NCBI RefSeq assembly: GCF_003716875.1
Contig: NZ_CP033078.1
Location: 620,001-684,000, forward strand
Direction: 5' to 3'
DNA length: 64,000 nt
Source of the DNA: Vibrio zhugei
Lineage (GTDB): Bacteria; Pseudomonadota; Gammaproteobacteria; Enterobacterales; Vibrionaceae
Program-made: the position numbers and the translations under genes
In this document: positions 36,528-45,314 of the stretch, in pieces
Layout: each line of letters starts with the position of its first letter
Numbering within the stretch: the stretch's first letter is position 1
The notes under the pieces: generated by a model
What the model was told of the DNA's origin: nothing
Database searches by the model: none
What the model saw: the letters and a program-made list of their open reading frames with translations, nothing else

Positions 36528-36962
36528 ATGTCGGAATTTCCGCAACATCCCTTTGGTACCGTCATTACCGATACGCATATTCGGGATGTGATGGCGACGA
36601 TGCATGGCTGGGAAGACCGCTATCGGCAAGTCGTGCAATGGGGCAAGCAATTACCTAAAATGGATGAGCGCGATAAACACGCCACGATGACCGTTGCTGG
36701 ATGTGAAAGTCAGGTGTGGCTACTCGCTCATTGTGATGACGAGGGCATTTGGACGTTTCACGCGGATTCCGACGCCCGTATTGTTCGTGGTTTGATCGCC
36801 ATTGTGTTCGCGGCGTTGAATCATAAAAAAGCCGAACAAATTCAAGCGATGGATATCGATGCGTATTTTGCGCAATTAGGCTTGTTGAATCATTTATCCG
36901 CTTCAAGAGGCAATGGTCTGCGTGCGATTGTCGATACGATTCGTCAATCTGTGAATGCGTAA
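36528..36962 (+). CDS. csdE: Sulfur acceptor protein CsdE (SufE-like)
   Basis: A 144-residue SufE-fold protein that takes persulfide sulfur from the cysteine desulfurase CsdA. The acceptor cysteine is C59 in TVAGCESQVWL. ATG 36528 has GGAG six bases upstream; the frame also opens at TTG 36516, which lies in that Shine-Dalgarno. csdA lies 700 bp away on the opposite strand, with one unrelated gene between. Confidence 0.93.
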   Translation: MSEFPQHPFGTVITDTHIRDVMATMHGWEDRYRQVVQWGKQLPKMDERDKHATMTVAGCESQVWLLAHCDDEGIWTFHADSDARIVRGLIAIVFAALNHKKAEQIQAMDIDAYFAQLGLLNHLSASRGNGLRAIVDTIRQSVNA

Positions 36963-37003
36963 ATAGTATGACGCTGTCTCACCACCGAGGGTGGTGAGCA
37001 TGC

Positions 37004-37558
37004 TCACAAATCAATCATAGAGTAAGAGTTGTACACCACCGCACCGTTGGGCGTATCAATGTTCAGTGTGGTGTAATCCAGAGCGCCTTTTCTCTTCAAA
37101 TTGGCGCGATTGCCCCCTTCATTGAGTAACACCATGTGTTTGGTGTCTTTTTTCCCTTTCTGGTAGATAGCGACGGCTGATTTTGAATCGCCGTAGCGAA
37201 TTTCTTTTTTTGCCACGTACACTTGCTGATGACTGGGGAAATACGTGTAATCGAGAAATACGATGCCATGCTCTTGGGTATTTAAGACCACCTCGATCAT
37301 TGTTACTGGGCTAGTTTTAGCGCGAAAGAGGTTAAGATTGGTGGGGCTAACGAGATACCCAGACCACTCATCATCTAAAAAGACAGCGGCATCTTGATAG
37401 AGGGCCATTTTTTGTTTATCACTGGCATCCTTGATGCGCAGTTGTTTAAAAACGGTATTCACCATTTTTTGTGCACTGCTCGGGATAGCATCAAATGCCT
37501 GATTTGCATAGGTAGCTGTGCTCACAAGGCACAGACCGAGAATAAAGAGAGAACGCAT
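37004..37558 (-). CDS. Secreted protein of unknown function (184 aa)
   Basis: A 184-residue protein with a clear Sec signal peptide (SLFILGLCLVSTATYA, cleavage near residue 18) and no later membrane segment, so probably periplasmic. The mature part is basic and rich in beta-type alternation, including VVLNTQEHGIVFLDYTYFP. I do not recognise a domain. I chose the second ATG because AAGGAG lies seven bases before it. It lies between csdE and csdA, is convergent with csdE, and is downstream of csdA on the same strand across a 129-bp gap with a hairpin. Confidence 0.75.
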   Translation of the reverse strand: MRSLFILGLCLVSTATYANQAFDAIPSSAQKMVNTVFKQLRIKDASDKQKMALYQDAAVFLDDEWSGYLVSPTNLNLFRAKTSPVTMIEVVLNTQEHGIVFLDYTYFPSHQQVYVAKKEIRYGDSKSAVAIYQKGKKDTKHMVLLNEGGNRANLKRKGALDYTTLNIDTPNGAVVYNSYSMIDL

Positions 37559-37600
37559 TGACTGACTCCTTTTCATCCAATATTTCCTTGTCCCATCACG

Positions 37601-37630
37601 CGCTCAATCAGTGTTCCTGTTGAGCGCGCA
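37601..37630. repeat. Inverted repeat between csdA and the secreted protein gene
   Basis: Perfect 8-bp arms CGCGCTCA and TGAGCGCG enclose a 14-nt loop. There is no T tract on either strand, so it is not a standard terminator. It may limit read-through from csdA. Confidence 0.45.
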
Positions 37631-37687
37631 GGACTTGAACCAACCTCAGTGGTGTATACGAGTTAGCGTATACGATAATCAGTGACC

Positions 37688-38914
37688 TTACAGAATATCG
37701 GCGGCTTTTTTTATCGCGGCAATGGCACGCGTGATATCGGCGTGGTGATTATAAATACTTAACGATAAGCGAACGGTGCCTGTAATCTTTAGCGCCTCCA
37801 TGAGCGGGTGGGCGCAGTGATGGCCTTCCCGTACAACAATACCTTGTTGATCCAGTAAGGTGGCAATATCGTGATGATGGACACCGTCGATGATAAAACT
37901 CAGGATGCCAGAGCCTGGCTGGTGGCCAATAATTTGAATATCGTCAATCGTGGATAGCCCTTCATATAAGGTGTGATGGAGCTGGGCAATATGTTGTTTA
38001 ATCTCTTGAGGATCAAATTGTTGATACCACTGAATGGCCGTCGCGAGACCGATCGCTCCTGCGACGTTAGGCGTACCAGCTTCGAAACAGGCCGGAGCCG
38101 CCGCAAATTGAGTGCCTGAAAAACTCACACGTTCGACCATTTTGCCGCCACCTTGCCAGACTGGCATGTCAGCTAAAAGATCCGGTTTGACATATAACAC
38201 CCCAATCCCATTGGGCGCGAAGAACTTGTGTCCGGAAAACGCATAGAAATCTGCGTCTAAGTCGCTTACGTTGACTGGCTCATGAACAATCCCCTGAGCA
38301 CCATCCACCAGGACTTTGGCTCCCAATTTATGGGCGGCAGCAATAATGGCCTCGATGGGCTGGCGCGCCCCGGTGACATTGGTGATGTGAGCGACGGCTA
38401 CCAGTTTACAGCGTTCACTGAGCGCGTTCTGAAAATACGCCCAATCAAACTCACCATGTGTCGTTATTGGAATTTTGCGAATGATGGCCCCAGTCTGTTC
38501 GGCAATCAGTTGCCAAGGAACGATATTGGCATGATGTTCATTTTCACAAATCGCAATTTCATCGCCTGGCTTGAGGTGTGCGCGCGCATAGCTGTAAGCC
38601 ACTAAGTTAATCGACTCTGTGGTACCACGAGTCCAAATGATGGTGTCATCGCTAGGCGCACCGATCCATTGGGCGACCGTGTGTCGAGCTGCCTCATAGC
38701 GAGATGTCGCTTGGGCGGTAAGGTGATGGCTACCGCGATGTACATTCGCATTCTCAACCCGGTAGTAGTTCGCCACCGTATCAATGACCTCATTGGGTTT
38801 TTGTGAGGTTGCAGCGCTATCGAGATAGGTGAGGGGATAACCGTTCACTTGCTGAGCGAGAAAAGGGAATTGAGCCCGCACAGTATCAATATCAAACGTC
38901 ATGGAATTAGGCAT
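37688..38914 (-). CDS. csdA: Cysteine desulfurase CsdA
   Basis: A 408-residue class V PLP enzyme that mobilises sulfur from cysteine. It has the PLP lysine in AFSGHKFFAPNG and the catalytic cysteine in REGHHCAHPLM. The block TIIWTRGTTESINLVAYSYA is close to E. coli CsdA, and the csdE and tcdA neighbours support CsdA over SufS. I chose the ATG at 38914 because it overlaps the yajL stop (ATGCCTAA); in-frame ATGs at 38932 and 38902 are alternatives. It is the last gene of the panE-yajL-csdA operon. Confidence 0.92.
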   Translation of the reverse strand: MPNSMTFDIDTVRAQFPFLAQQVNGYPLTYLDSAATSQKPNEVIDTVANYYRVENANVHRGSHHLTAQATSRYEAARHTVAQWIGAPSDDTIIWTRGTTESINLVAYSYARAHLKPGDEIAICENEHHANIVPWQLIAEQTGAIIRKIPITTHGEFDWAYFQNALSERCKLVAVAHITNVTGARQPIEAIIAAAHKLGAKVLVDGAQGIVHEPVNVSDLDADFYAFSGHKFFAPNGIGVLYVKPDLLADMPVWQGGGKMVERVSFSGTQFAAAPACFEAGTPNVAGAIGLATAIQWYQQFDPQEIKQHIAQLHHTLYEGLSTIDDIQIIGHQPGSGILSFIIDGVHHHDIATLLDQQGIVVREGHHCAHPLMEALKITGTVRLSLSIYNHHADITRAIAAIKKAADIL

Positions 38915-39509
38915 CTTCGCTAAGTTTGTCATAATGTAATTGTGGAAGAACCATCATGGGTTCTGCGATCTGTTTCGCCACGGTTTTACCCGATAAACGA
39001 ATAATAATTTCAATGGCAAATTCCAGCGAAGAGCCGGGTCCTTGACTGGTTAACACATTGTTTGTGACATCAAAGGTGACCCGTTTTGTACGGCGTAGCG
39101 ACGCGGGAATCTGTTCTTGAAAATTTGGGTGTCCGGTCATGATCGCTCCCGGGTAGAGGCCATGATATTGCAAAACAAGGGCGGGCGCGGCGCAAATGGC
39201 AGCGACAAGCCGACCGTCATATTTTTGTTGTCTCAGCATTTCGACGAGCAGTGTGCTTTGTTGCAACACTTCGGCGCCCGCCTGTCCACCGGGTAACACG
39301 ATCGCATCGAACTCCTCGTCGGCGATATCGACGAGCCGATGTTGCGCGGTTAATACTACGCCACGAGAGCACGTCACGGTTAACTTACCATCGAAATCGG
39401 CGCTGGCGACGGACACGTGATAGTTTGCTCGGGTGAGCGTGTCAATAATCGTTACGGCTTCAATTTCTTCTGTGCCATTGGCAATGGGGACTAAAATACG
39501 TTTCGTCAT
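38907..39509 (-). CDS. yajL: DJ-1/PfpI family protein YajL
   Basis: A 200-residue DJ-1 superfamily protein, a covalent chaperone or deglycase-type stress protein in E. coli. The nucleophile elbow cysteine C106 (LVAAICAAPA) and the helper glutamate E15 are both at the canonical positions. ATG 39509 overlaps the panE stop by four bases (ATGA). The panE-yajL pairing is also found in E. coli. Confidence 0.93.
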   Translation of the reverse strand: MTKRILVPIANGTEEIEAVTIIDTLTRANYHVSVASADFDGKLTVTCSRGVVLTAQHRLVDIADEEFDAIVLPGGQAGAEVLQQSTLLVEMLRQQKYDGRLVAAICAAPALVLQYHGLYPGAIMTGHPNFQEQIPASLRRTKRVTFDVTNNVLTSQGPGSSLEFAIEIIIRLSGKTVAKQIAEPMMVLPQLHYDKLSEDA

Positions 39510-40411
39510 GCGTGACTCCCACGATGTTCTAATTGCTTCACAGTTTGCCATAATTCGCGATTGTATGGCACGGGTATGCGATGACGTCGTGCTTGGGCAA
39601 GCACATAGCCATTGATAAAATCAATTTCACTTTCACGTTGGTGAGTCAGGTCTTGGTGCATAGAGGAGTAATTGTGTGCCGTACGTGCAATAACCTCATA
39701 GACATCTTGTCGTAACGCTTCTTGCTCTAGGTCGACACCACAGGCATTCATAACCATAACCACTTCTTGAATAATACCATAAATGGTCTCGCTATAGGCT
39801 GCGGCCTGCAGATCGCCATTACGAAGATTGTGAATGGCGGTCAGCGGATTGATCACGCAGTTAATCGCCAGCTTTTTCCACAAAGGTAACTCAAGAGATG
39901 GATGCCAAGTGACCTCGGGGAGAGCATGATGGAGCACCTCTGCCATAAACTGGCATGCTCGGCCTTTTAGGTTGAGTGCGCCAAGATCCGTGCGTCCTAA
40001 CCCAGTATGGATCACTTGTTGAGGGGACGGTTTCATCGCACCATGTGTTGTAATGGCTTGCAATAAGGGGTAATCGGCGAGTGTATCCATAAGAGGCTCA
40101 AGTGCGCCCATGCCATTATGGATAAAGAGTAACAGGGTATCAGAATGAAGATGCGCGAGCAGTGGCGCTAACGCGTCTGCAACGTGATGGGCTTTGGTCG
40201 TGACCAATATGACATCGGCATGATGAACGGCGTCCATGTCATTGTGACGCAGTGTGGCATTCACCGTGATAGGGGATACGGGGGAGCTTAGGCTCAAAAG
40301 GCGGCTGTGCTGTGGATGTCGAGACCAGGCACTGACGTTATGACCTGCTTGATGTAAATAACACGCCCACAAAGACCCAATGGCCCCAGGACCGACCACG
40401 ACGATATTCAT
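39506..40411 (-). CDS. panE: 2-dehydropantoate 2-reductase PanE
   Basis: A 301-residue ketopantoate reductase that makes pantoate with NADPH for coenzyme A synthesis. The Rossmann motif GPGAIGSLWACYL lies at the N-terminus, and the catalytic-lysine region LWKKLAINCVINPLTA lies in the middle. I chose the ATG at 40411 because GAGG lies seven bases upstream; a further in-frame start lies four codons earlier. It is the first gene of a tightly overlapping panE-yajL-csdA transcript. Confidence 0.94.
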   Translation of the reverse strand: MNIVVVGPGAIGSLWACYLHQAGHNVSAWSRHPQHSRLLSLSSPVSPITVNATLRHNDMDAVHHADVILVTTKAHHVADALAPLLAHLHSDTLLLFIHNGMGALEPLMDTLADYPLLQAITTHGAMKPSPQQVIHTGLGRTDLGALNLKGRACQFMAEVLHHALPEVTWHPSLELPLWKKLAINCVINPLTAIHNLRNGDLQAAAYSETIYGIIQEVVMVMNACGVDLEQEALRQDVYEVIARTAHNYSSMHQDLTHQRESEIDFINGYVLAQARRHRIPVPYNRELWQTVKQLEHRGSHA

Positions 40412-40478
40412 GTTTGACCTCATCTATACTACAAGGCAACGAGAATACCATTGTTCGTGTTAACAGCTCTAGAAAGAA

Positions 40479-40512
40479 TAAAAAAATGGTGCGATTATCG
40501 CACCATTTTTTA
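40479..40512 (-). terminator. Rho-independent terminator of ompK
   Basis: A long perfect stem (AAAAATGGTGCGA with TCGCACCATTTTT, TTA loop) is followed on the minus strand by seven Ts. Confidence 0.92.
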
Positions 40513-40534
40513 CGCTATGAACGGAGTCATATCA

Positions 40535-41335
40535 TTAAAATTTGTAGGTCACATCGAAGTAATGTGATACCCCAGATGAACGGAAGCCAGAAGAGTCTTT
40601 AATACCGTAAACATCGTCAAACACTTTTAGACCGTAACCAACCGCATAACGGTTGCTGTGCCAGTAAATGCCGTTAAACCAAGCTAAGCCATGATCAGAG
40701 CTTGCACCCGCTTTTTCTTTTAGATCGAATTCGTAATCTAAATAACCTTGATAAGCAATGAATGAACCATTTTCAAAATTAACAAAAGGCTTGAACCAGA
40801 CGGTAGAGAACTGGTAACCATTCCACTCGTTATTTTTGATGTTGTATGATTTGTAGAGGTTAAATTGTACTTTCCCAAACCATGGCACCATCACATCCGC
40901 ACCGAAACCATTTTTGGTGGCGTAACCGCCGTCATTGTTGCCATCGATGGTGGTATAGTCAGCAATGTACCATTCTTTGATTGGACCAACAGACAGGTCA
41001 GTGTTGAATAGACCATCTAAAGACATGCGCGGCGCAAACTTGGCAAACATTTTCGCATCGTTGCCTTTGTATTTTGACTTATCACTGTCATCGTCGTCGG
41101 TGAGATTAAACACATCTAGGTAACCATATAGATCGAAAATACCTGAACGACCGCCAAACTCCATTTCGAAGTAAGTATGGTTGTTGTTGCCTGGTTTTTC
41201 GTTAAGTACATGCATGAGGTTAAATTGCATCCACTTATAATCGTTTTTATGAGTGTTACCATCGGTGTAATCAGCGGCTAAAGCAGGGGTAGACACTGCG
41301 GTTGCAAGACTAAGAGCTAAAAGTGATTTACGCAT
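40535..41335 (-). CDS. ompK: OmpK, Tsx-family nucleoside-specific outer-membrane channel
   Basis: A 266-residue outer-membrane beta-barrel with a signal peptide cleaved after ALA-20 and a terminal phenylalanine (DVTYKF), as expected for Bam substrates. The sequence fits Vibrio OmpK, a Tsx homologue known as the receptor for vibriophage KVP40. Tsx channels pass nucleosides, so this protein fits with NupC and the Deo enzymes encoded at the other end of the window. A CRP-like site lies about 140 bp upstream. Confidence 0.93.
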   Translation of the reverse strand: MRKSLLALSLATAVSTPALAADYTDGNTHKNDYKWMQFNLMHVLNEKPGNNNHTYFEMEFGGRSGIFDLYGYLDVFNLTDDDDSDKSKYKGNDAKMFAKFAPRMSLDGLFNTDLSVGPIKEWYIADYTTIDGNNDGGYATKNGFGADVMVPWFGKVQFNLYKSYNIKNNEWNGYQFSTVWFKPFVNFENGSFIAYQGYLDYEFDLKEKAGASSDHGLAWFNGIYWHSNRYAVGYGLKVFDDVYGIKDSSGFRSSGVSHYFDVTYKF

Positions 41336-41662
41336 TGCTGTGATTCTCTACATTATCATTTTGGTCTATATAATCGATTGCGTTAACGTTTACGTCATCG
41401 ATTACTAATGCCGAGAATAACAACGGTTAATCTCCCAAATAAAAGTGAAAAGCGTAGAAAAAATCAAATATTATTGTGACTGACTTCACGTAAAGAAACT
41501 TTGCTACGGAACTAAAATTTTTTTACATAATATTGCATTATTTTTGTGATTTACGTTGTTTTTCGAGTGGGGGAAGGCGAGCTTTACGCCATGCAAATTT
41601 TTATTACTGGTCAAATGAACTAGGTTGTATAGTAACGTCAATGGCAATCAGGAGGCCGTCGT
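41336..41662. other. Divergent regulatory region between ompK and the Lon-N protein gene
   Basis: About 330 bp, AT-rich. It holds a near-perfect CRP site at 41475-41490, GCGTTAACGTTTACG near 41380 (loosely like the GCAAAC-type sites at nupC and deoC), and the Shine-Dalgarno AGGAGG at 41650. No open frame of note. Confidence 0.55.
41475..41490. promoter_or_regulatory. CRP-like site upstream of ompK
   Basis: TGTGA-CTGACT-TCACG matches TGTGA-N6-TCACA at nine of ten positions. It is 140 bp from the ompK ATG and 170 bp from the divergent gene. tsx in E. coli is under CRP and CytR control. Confidence 0.6.
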
Positions 41663-42235
41663 ATGCAATCAATTATGTTATTTCCGCTGAGTTCTATCGT
41701 GATGCCTGAAGGAAAAATGGCGCTGCGTATTTTTGAACCTCGTTATCAGCGGATGGTGGCGGAATGCATGAAAAGCGACGCCAGTTTCGGAATGTGCTTA
41801 AGTGATCTTCATACTGGTGGGGGGGAACCCCCGTTATCTCAATTTGGCACGCAGGTAAAGATCGTCGATTTCGAACGTTTAAAGGATGGCATGCTCGGGA
41901 TCACCGTCGTGGGCACTCAACGTTTTCGTATTGATTCGATAGAGGTGGAGAGCGATGGATTGCGTATTGCTCAAGTCGAATGGCAGACTAACTGGCCGAT
42001 GCAAGAGATGGTTCAGGGCGACGCCTATCTTGCTGAACGCTTGCAAGAGATCTATCAAGAAATACCTCAGGTTGGTCAATTATATCCACACTGTTTCTTT
42101 GATGATGCCTGCTGGGTGACGCAACGTTGGTTAGAGTTGATGCCGCTGACCTACGAACAATTTGATCAACTGTCTCGCCATGATGATTGCCAGATAGCCT
42201 TATCCTACCTACGTTTTGCCATGAATGACGAATAA
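41663..42235 (+). CDS. Lon N-terminal (substrate-binding) domain protein
   Basis: A 190-residue protein that consists of a PUA-like Lon substrate-binding domain without the ATPase or protease parts. The family blocks are IMLFPLSSIVMPEGKMALRI, FEPRYQRMVAECM and the long C-terminal helical bundle. Such stand-alone proteins are widespread but have no agreed function. ATG 41663 follows a full AGGAGG. It is 160 bp upstream of the MFS gene on the same strand. Confidence 0.85.
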   Translation: MQSIMLFPLSSIVMPEGKMALRIFEPRYQRMVAECMKSDASFGMCLSDLHTGGGEPPLSQFGTQVKIVDFERLKDGMLGITVVGTQRFRIDSIEVESDGLRIAQVEWQTNWPMQEMVQGDAYLAERLQEIYQEIPQVGQLYPHCFFDDACWVTQRWLELMPLTYEQFDQLSRHDDCQIALSYLRFAMNDE

Positions 42236-42394
42236 GCTGGCAGCAAGCATCATGGCGTGTATTTGCCCGTTTTGCCTTCGAGGCACTTTGCGACTATCCC
42301 TTACGTGCAGAATTGCTTATTATGAGTATGATAATTAAACGGCTGTAACTCGGTTATAGGCGACCATGGCTCCCTCATTCTTGTAAGTGTCCCA

Positions 42395-43846
42395 ATGTCT
42401 AATGTGAACGTTGATAAGAAAGTCTTTCTTAGTATCTTTTCTACTGTGTTTTTACCCATGTTTTTGGCCGCCATTGATCAGACGCTACTGGCAACGGCGA
42501 CGCCAGATATTGTGCGTGATTTGGGCGGAATGCAACTGGCTTCGTGGATTGTCATTGGCTACATGCTCACTGGGGCGGCCACGATCCCCATTTATGGCTG
42601 GTTAGGCGATCAATTTGGACGGCGCAATATGCTGGTGTTAGCGCTCGGCATCTTTGCTTTTGGTTCCGTGTTTTGTGCACTCTCAAATAGCATGTTGCAA
42701 TTAGTGATAGGGCGAATATTGCAAGGCGTGGGAAGTGGCGGCTTGATGAGTTTATCGCAAGCCTTAATTGGTGAGGTGGTCCCTCCTCGACAGAGAGCGC
42801 GTTTTCAGGGCTATTTTTCTGCATTTTTTGCTTTATCGAGCATTAGTGGTCCGGTGTTGGGCGGCGTTGTGGTGACTTATTTGAGTTGGCAATGGTTATT
42901 TTGGTTTAACTTGCCCCTGATCGCGCTGGGAGTCTATCGCTTAAGTCGTTTGCAAACCACGGTGCAACCCGCCACCAGACGCCGTATTGATTTATACGGA
43001 TTAATGCTTTTTCCTATTTTAACCGCCGTGATTATTTATTGGCTGTCTTCCGGTGGGCATTACTTTGCGTGGGACTCGTTGACCAGTATCGCCTTACTCG
43101 GGATTTTTATATTCACCTTTGTTGTTTTTGTCTGGCAGCAAAAACGCACCCAAGATTCTTTCTTACCGCTGCATCTATTAGTCAAAAAAGAAATTCATCG
43201 CCCCCTCATGTCGGCGTTTATGTTTGCCGGATGTTTATTTTTATTGGCGTTTTTCCTCCCCATTTTTTTGCAGGTCGCGTTAGGTTTGAACGCAGCGCAA
43301 GCTGGTGTGCATATGATTCCCTTGTCTGCGGGGGTGATTTGTGGCGCGTATACCACGGGGAAACTTATTAGTTATTATGGCGTCCCCAAATACATTCCAG
43401 TGGTCGGTATGAGTTTCACCGCCGTGAATTTGTTGTTATTAGGGGGACTTGTGCCCACTGCGAATTTGGTCAGTGGCTTAGCCTTTTTATGTGGTTGTGG
43501 GTTAGGCACCGTCATGCCATCGACTCAGTTAACGATTCAGACGATTGCAGGCAAGAGTCACCTTGGTCGCATCACCGCGATGGGCGGACTCTCACGTTCA
43601 CTCGGGGCATCAGTCGGTACGGCGATGTTTGGGACTTTAATCTATTCGTTGATTCCCGGGTTTGGTGTCAGTAGTTCGATTAATGTATTGGTCAATGCAC
43701 CCCATGATGTGGTGGTCGGTGCGTTTCAGTGGGGATTCAAAGCGGCCGCGCTTCTTGCGGTTGTGTGCGCCATCAATGCGTTGTGTGTGCCGCGAATTCA
43801 CTTAGATGACTATGCGTTTGATGACACGCCCCCTAATAAGCGTTGA
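42395..43846 (+). CDS. MFS drug/H+ antiporter (DHA2, EmrB/QacA type)
   Basis: A 483-residue inner-membrane exporter with about 14 predicted membrane helices. The DHA2 N-terminus AAIDQTLLATATPDIVRDL, MFS motif A (GWLGDQFGRRN) and antiporter motif C (SISGPVLGGVV) are present. It is probably a proton-driven drug or solute exporter; the substrate cannot be told. No EmrA-like partner is adjacent. It is convergent with ampG across a bidirectional terminator. The ATG lacks a clear Shine-Dalgarno. Confidence 0.88.
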   Translation: MSNVNVDKKVFLSIFSTVFLPMFLAAIDQTLLATATPDIVRDLGGMQLASWIVIGYMLTGAATIPIYGWLGDQFGRRNMLVLALGIFAFGSVFCALSNSMLQLVIGRILQGVGSGGLMSLSQALIGEVVPPRQRARFQGYFSAFFALSSISGPVLGGVVVTYLSWQWLFWFNLPLIALGVYRLSRLQTTVQPATRRRIDLYGLMLFPILTAVIIYWLSSGGHYFAWDSLTSIALLGIFIFTFVVFVWQQKRTQDSFLPLHLLVKKEIHRPLMSAFMFAGCLFLLAFFLPIFLQVALGLNAAQAGVHMIPLSAGVICGAYTTGKLISYYGVPKYIPVVGMSFTAVNLLLLGGLVPTANLVSGLAFLCGCGLGTVMPSTQLTIQTIAGKSHLGRITAMGGLSRSLGASVGTAMFGTLIYSLIPGFGVSSSINVLVNAPHDVVVGAFQWGFKAAALLAVVCAINALCVPRIHLDDYAFDDTPPNKR

Positions 43847-43850
43847 TGTT

Positions 43851-43881
43851 AAAAAAAGCCAGCCTGTTATAGGCTGGCTTT
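43851..43881. terminator. Bidirectional terminator between the MFS gene and ampG
   Basis: An 11-bp perfect stem AAAGCCAGCCT/AGGCTGGCTTT with a GTTAT loop. On the minus strand it is followed by seven Ts, so it mainly serves ampG. Confidence 0.9.
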
Positions 43882-43912
43882 ATGACGAAGTGGGGGGGAG
43901 CTGAAGCGAGTG

Positions 43913-45268
43913 TCAGTTGTCGCGGTCTTGCGCCTTAGACAATAGATCATCAAAGTAGTGTCTTAAACAATACAGCATGATAAGACTAGGAACGACCATG
44001 AGAGCGGTAAAGATAAAGAACAAGGACCAGTTATTGAGGTACTCAGCAAACTGCCCACTGATTGAGGATAGCGTGGTTCGACTGAAGTTACCCAATGACG
44101 CTAATAGAGCATACTGAGTCGCGGAAAACGCTTGCCCAGTCAAGACCGTTAAGAACGACACAAAGGCCACGGTTGAGAAGGCCGTCGTAAAGTTATCGGT
44201 AATAATGGCCGCCAGAAACAGGTGCTCATTGGGACCCACTTGCGCTATCCATGCAAACATCAAATTACTTGCCGACATGGCAATTCCCCCAACCATCAAA
44301 CCGCGTACAATGCCAAAGCGCACGTTCACCATACTGCCTAAAAACGTGAACAGCATAGTGGCGCCCCAGCCAATTAATTTGGAATAGTAGCCTATTTGTT
44401 CATTGGTAAATCCAATGTCTTTATAAAACGCGATCGACATACGCCCTAAAAAGGCTTCACCAATTTTAAACAAAAAGACAAAAAGCAGGATGGTCATGGA
44501 GACCTTGAAGCCATTGCGACGGAAAAAGTCAGCAAAGGGTTCGATCACTGTCACGCTTATCCATGAGACCACTCGGTTATGGACGACTTTTTCATAACGT
44601 TCTTCGGCTTGATTTTGCAGATCCTCACGCTGAGTGTGAGGCTCTTTGACCAAGAGCGTCATTACCATCAGTACGCCAACCACCGCCGCCATACCATAAA
44701 ACACCATATTCCAGCCTTGGGTATCTGCGTTGGCGAAGGCTAAATAGCCGGGTAGAGAGTAGCCAGTCCACCAACCAATCACCGACATCGCTGAGGCTTG
44801 TGGCAGTTTTGATTCTTCCGACTTTGGAAAAGAGTCGATACGAAATGCATCAATTGCGATATCTTGAGTAGCGGAAGCGGTTGCGATGAGTAGGGCAATC
44901 ATTGAGGTCAGTAATAATTGCTGATTGGGATGTACGCCTGCGAGATATAACGTACCGATGAGGATGACGGTTTGACAAAAGAGAATCCAGCCACGACGTT
45001 GACCCAAGACATGACAAAATAGCGGGACTTTCACTCGGTCAACGAGCGGTGCCCATAAAAAGTTAATGGCATAGACGGCAAACACACTGCCGAAGTAACC
45101 AATTTGCGCTAAGGTTAATCCTGCATCAGTCAGCCATCCTGACATCGCAGAACCAATCAATACCCACGGGAAGCCGCTTGAGCAGCCGAGGAGAAATACC
45201 CAAAAGAGACGGCGATCCATATAGCTTTGCAGTGTTTGTCGGAGAGTTGGGTAGGGTGTTAACGGCAT
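43913..45268 (-). CDS. ampG: Muropeptide permease AmpG
   Basis: A 451-residue MFS-type inner-membrane permease that imports anhydro-muropeptides for cell-wall recycling and beta-lactamase signalling. The N-terminus FLLGCSSGFPWVLIGSAMSG and the block ATASATQDIAIDAFRID are typical. It substitutes functionally with MltA-type enzymes, also encoded here, which release its substrates. It is the last gene of the minus-strand rlmG-yajG-ppiase-ampG cluster. E. coli ampG also adjoins yajG. Confidence 0.93.
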   Translation of the reverse strand: MPLTPYPTLRQTLQSYMDRRLFWVFLLGCSSGFPWVLIGSAMSGWLTDAGLTLAQIGYFGSVFAVYAINFLWAPLVDRVKVPLFCHVLGQRRGWILFCQTVILIGTLYLAGVHPNQQLLLTSMIALLIATASATQDIAIDAFRIDSFPKSEESKLPQASAMSVIGWWTGYSLPGYLAFANADTQGWNMVFYGMAAVVGVLMVMTLLVKEPHTQREDLQNQAEERYEKVVHNRVVSWISVTVIEPFADFFRRNGFKVSMTILLFVFLFKIGEAFLGRMSIAFYKDIGFTNEQIGYYSKLIGWGATMLFTFLGSMVNVRFGIVRGLMVGGIAMSASNLMFAWIAQVGPNEHLFLAAIITDNFTTAFSTVAFVSFLTVLTGQAFSATQYALLASLGNFSRTTLSSISGQFAEYLNNWSLFFIFTALMVVPSLIMLYCLRHYFDDLLSKAQDRDN

Positions 45269-45285
45269 AGCATGTCCTTATACAG

Positions 45286-45310
45286 AGAGCTCCAGCGATG
45301 CTGGAGCTCT
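45286..45310. repeat. Perfect inverted repeat between the PPIase gene and ampG
   Basis: The 11-bp arms AGAGCTCCAGC and GCTGGAGCTCT enclose a 3-nt GAT loop. It lies four bases after the PPIase stop on the minus strand. No T tract follows, so it is more likely an mRNA-stabilising or attenuating hairpin than a terminator. Confidence 0.55.
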
Positions 45311-45314
45311 ACAG

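Noticed and set aside
37623..37660. On the minus strand GGTTCAAGTCC resembles a tRNA T-arm (B box) followed by an acceptor-like GCGCTCA.
   Set aside because: The T stem has a T-T mismatch, no CCA follows, and no matching 5-prime acceptor or anticodon arm exists upstream, where csdA ends. The GCGCTCA bases belong to the local hairpin.
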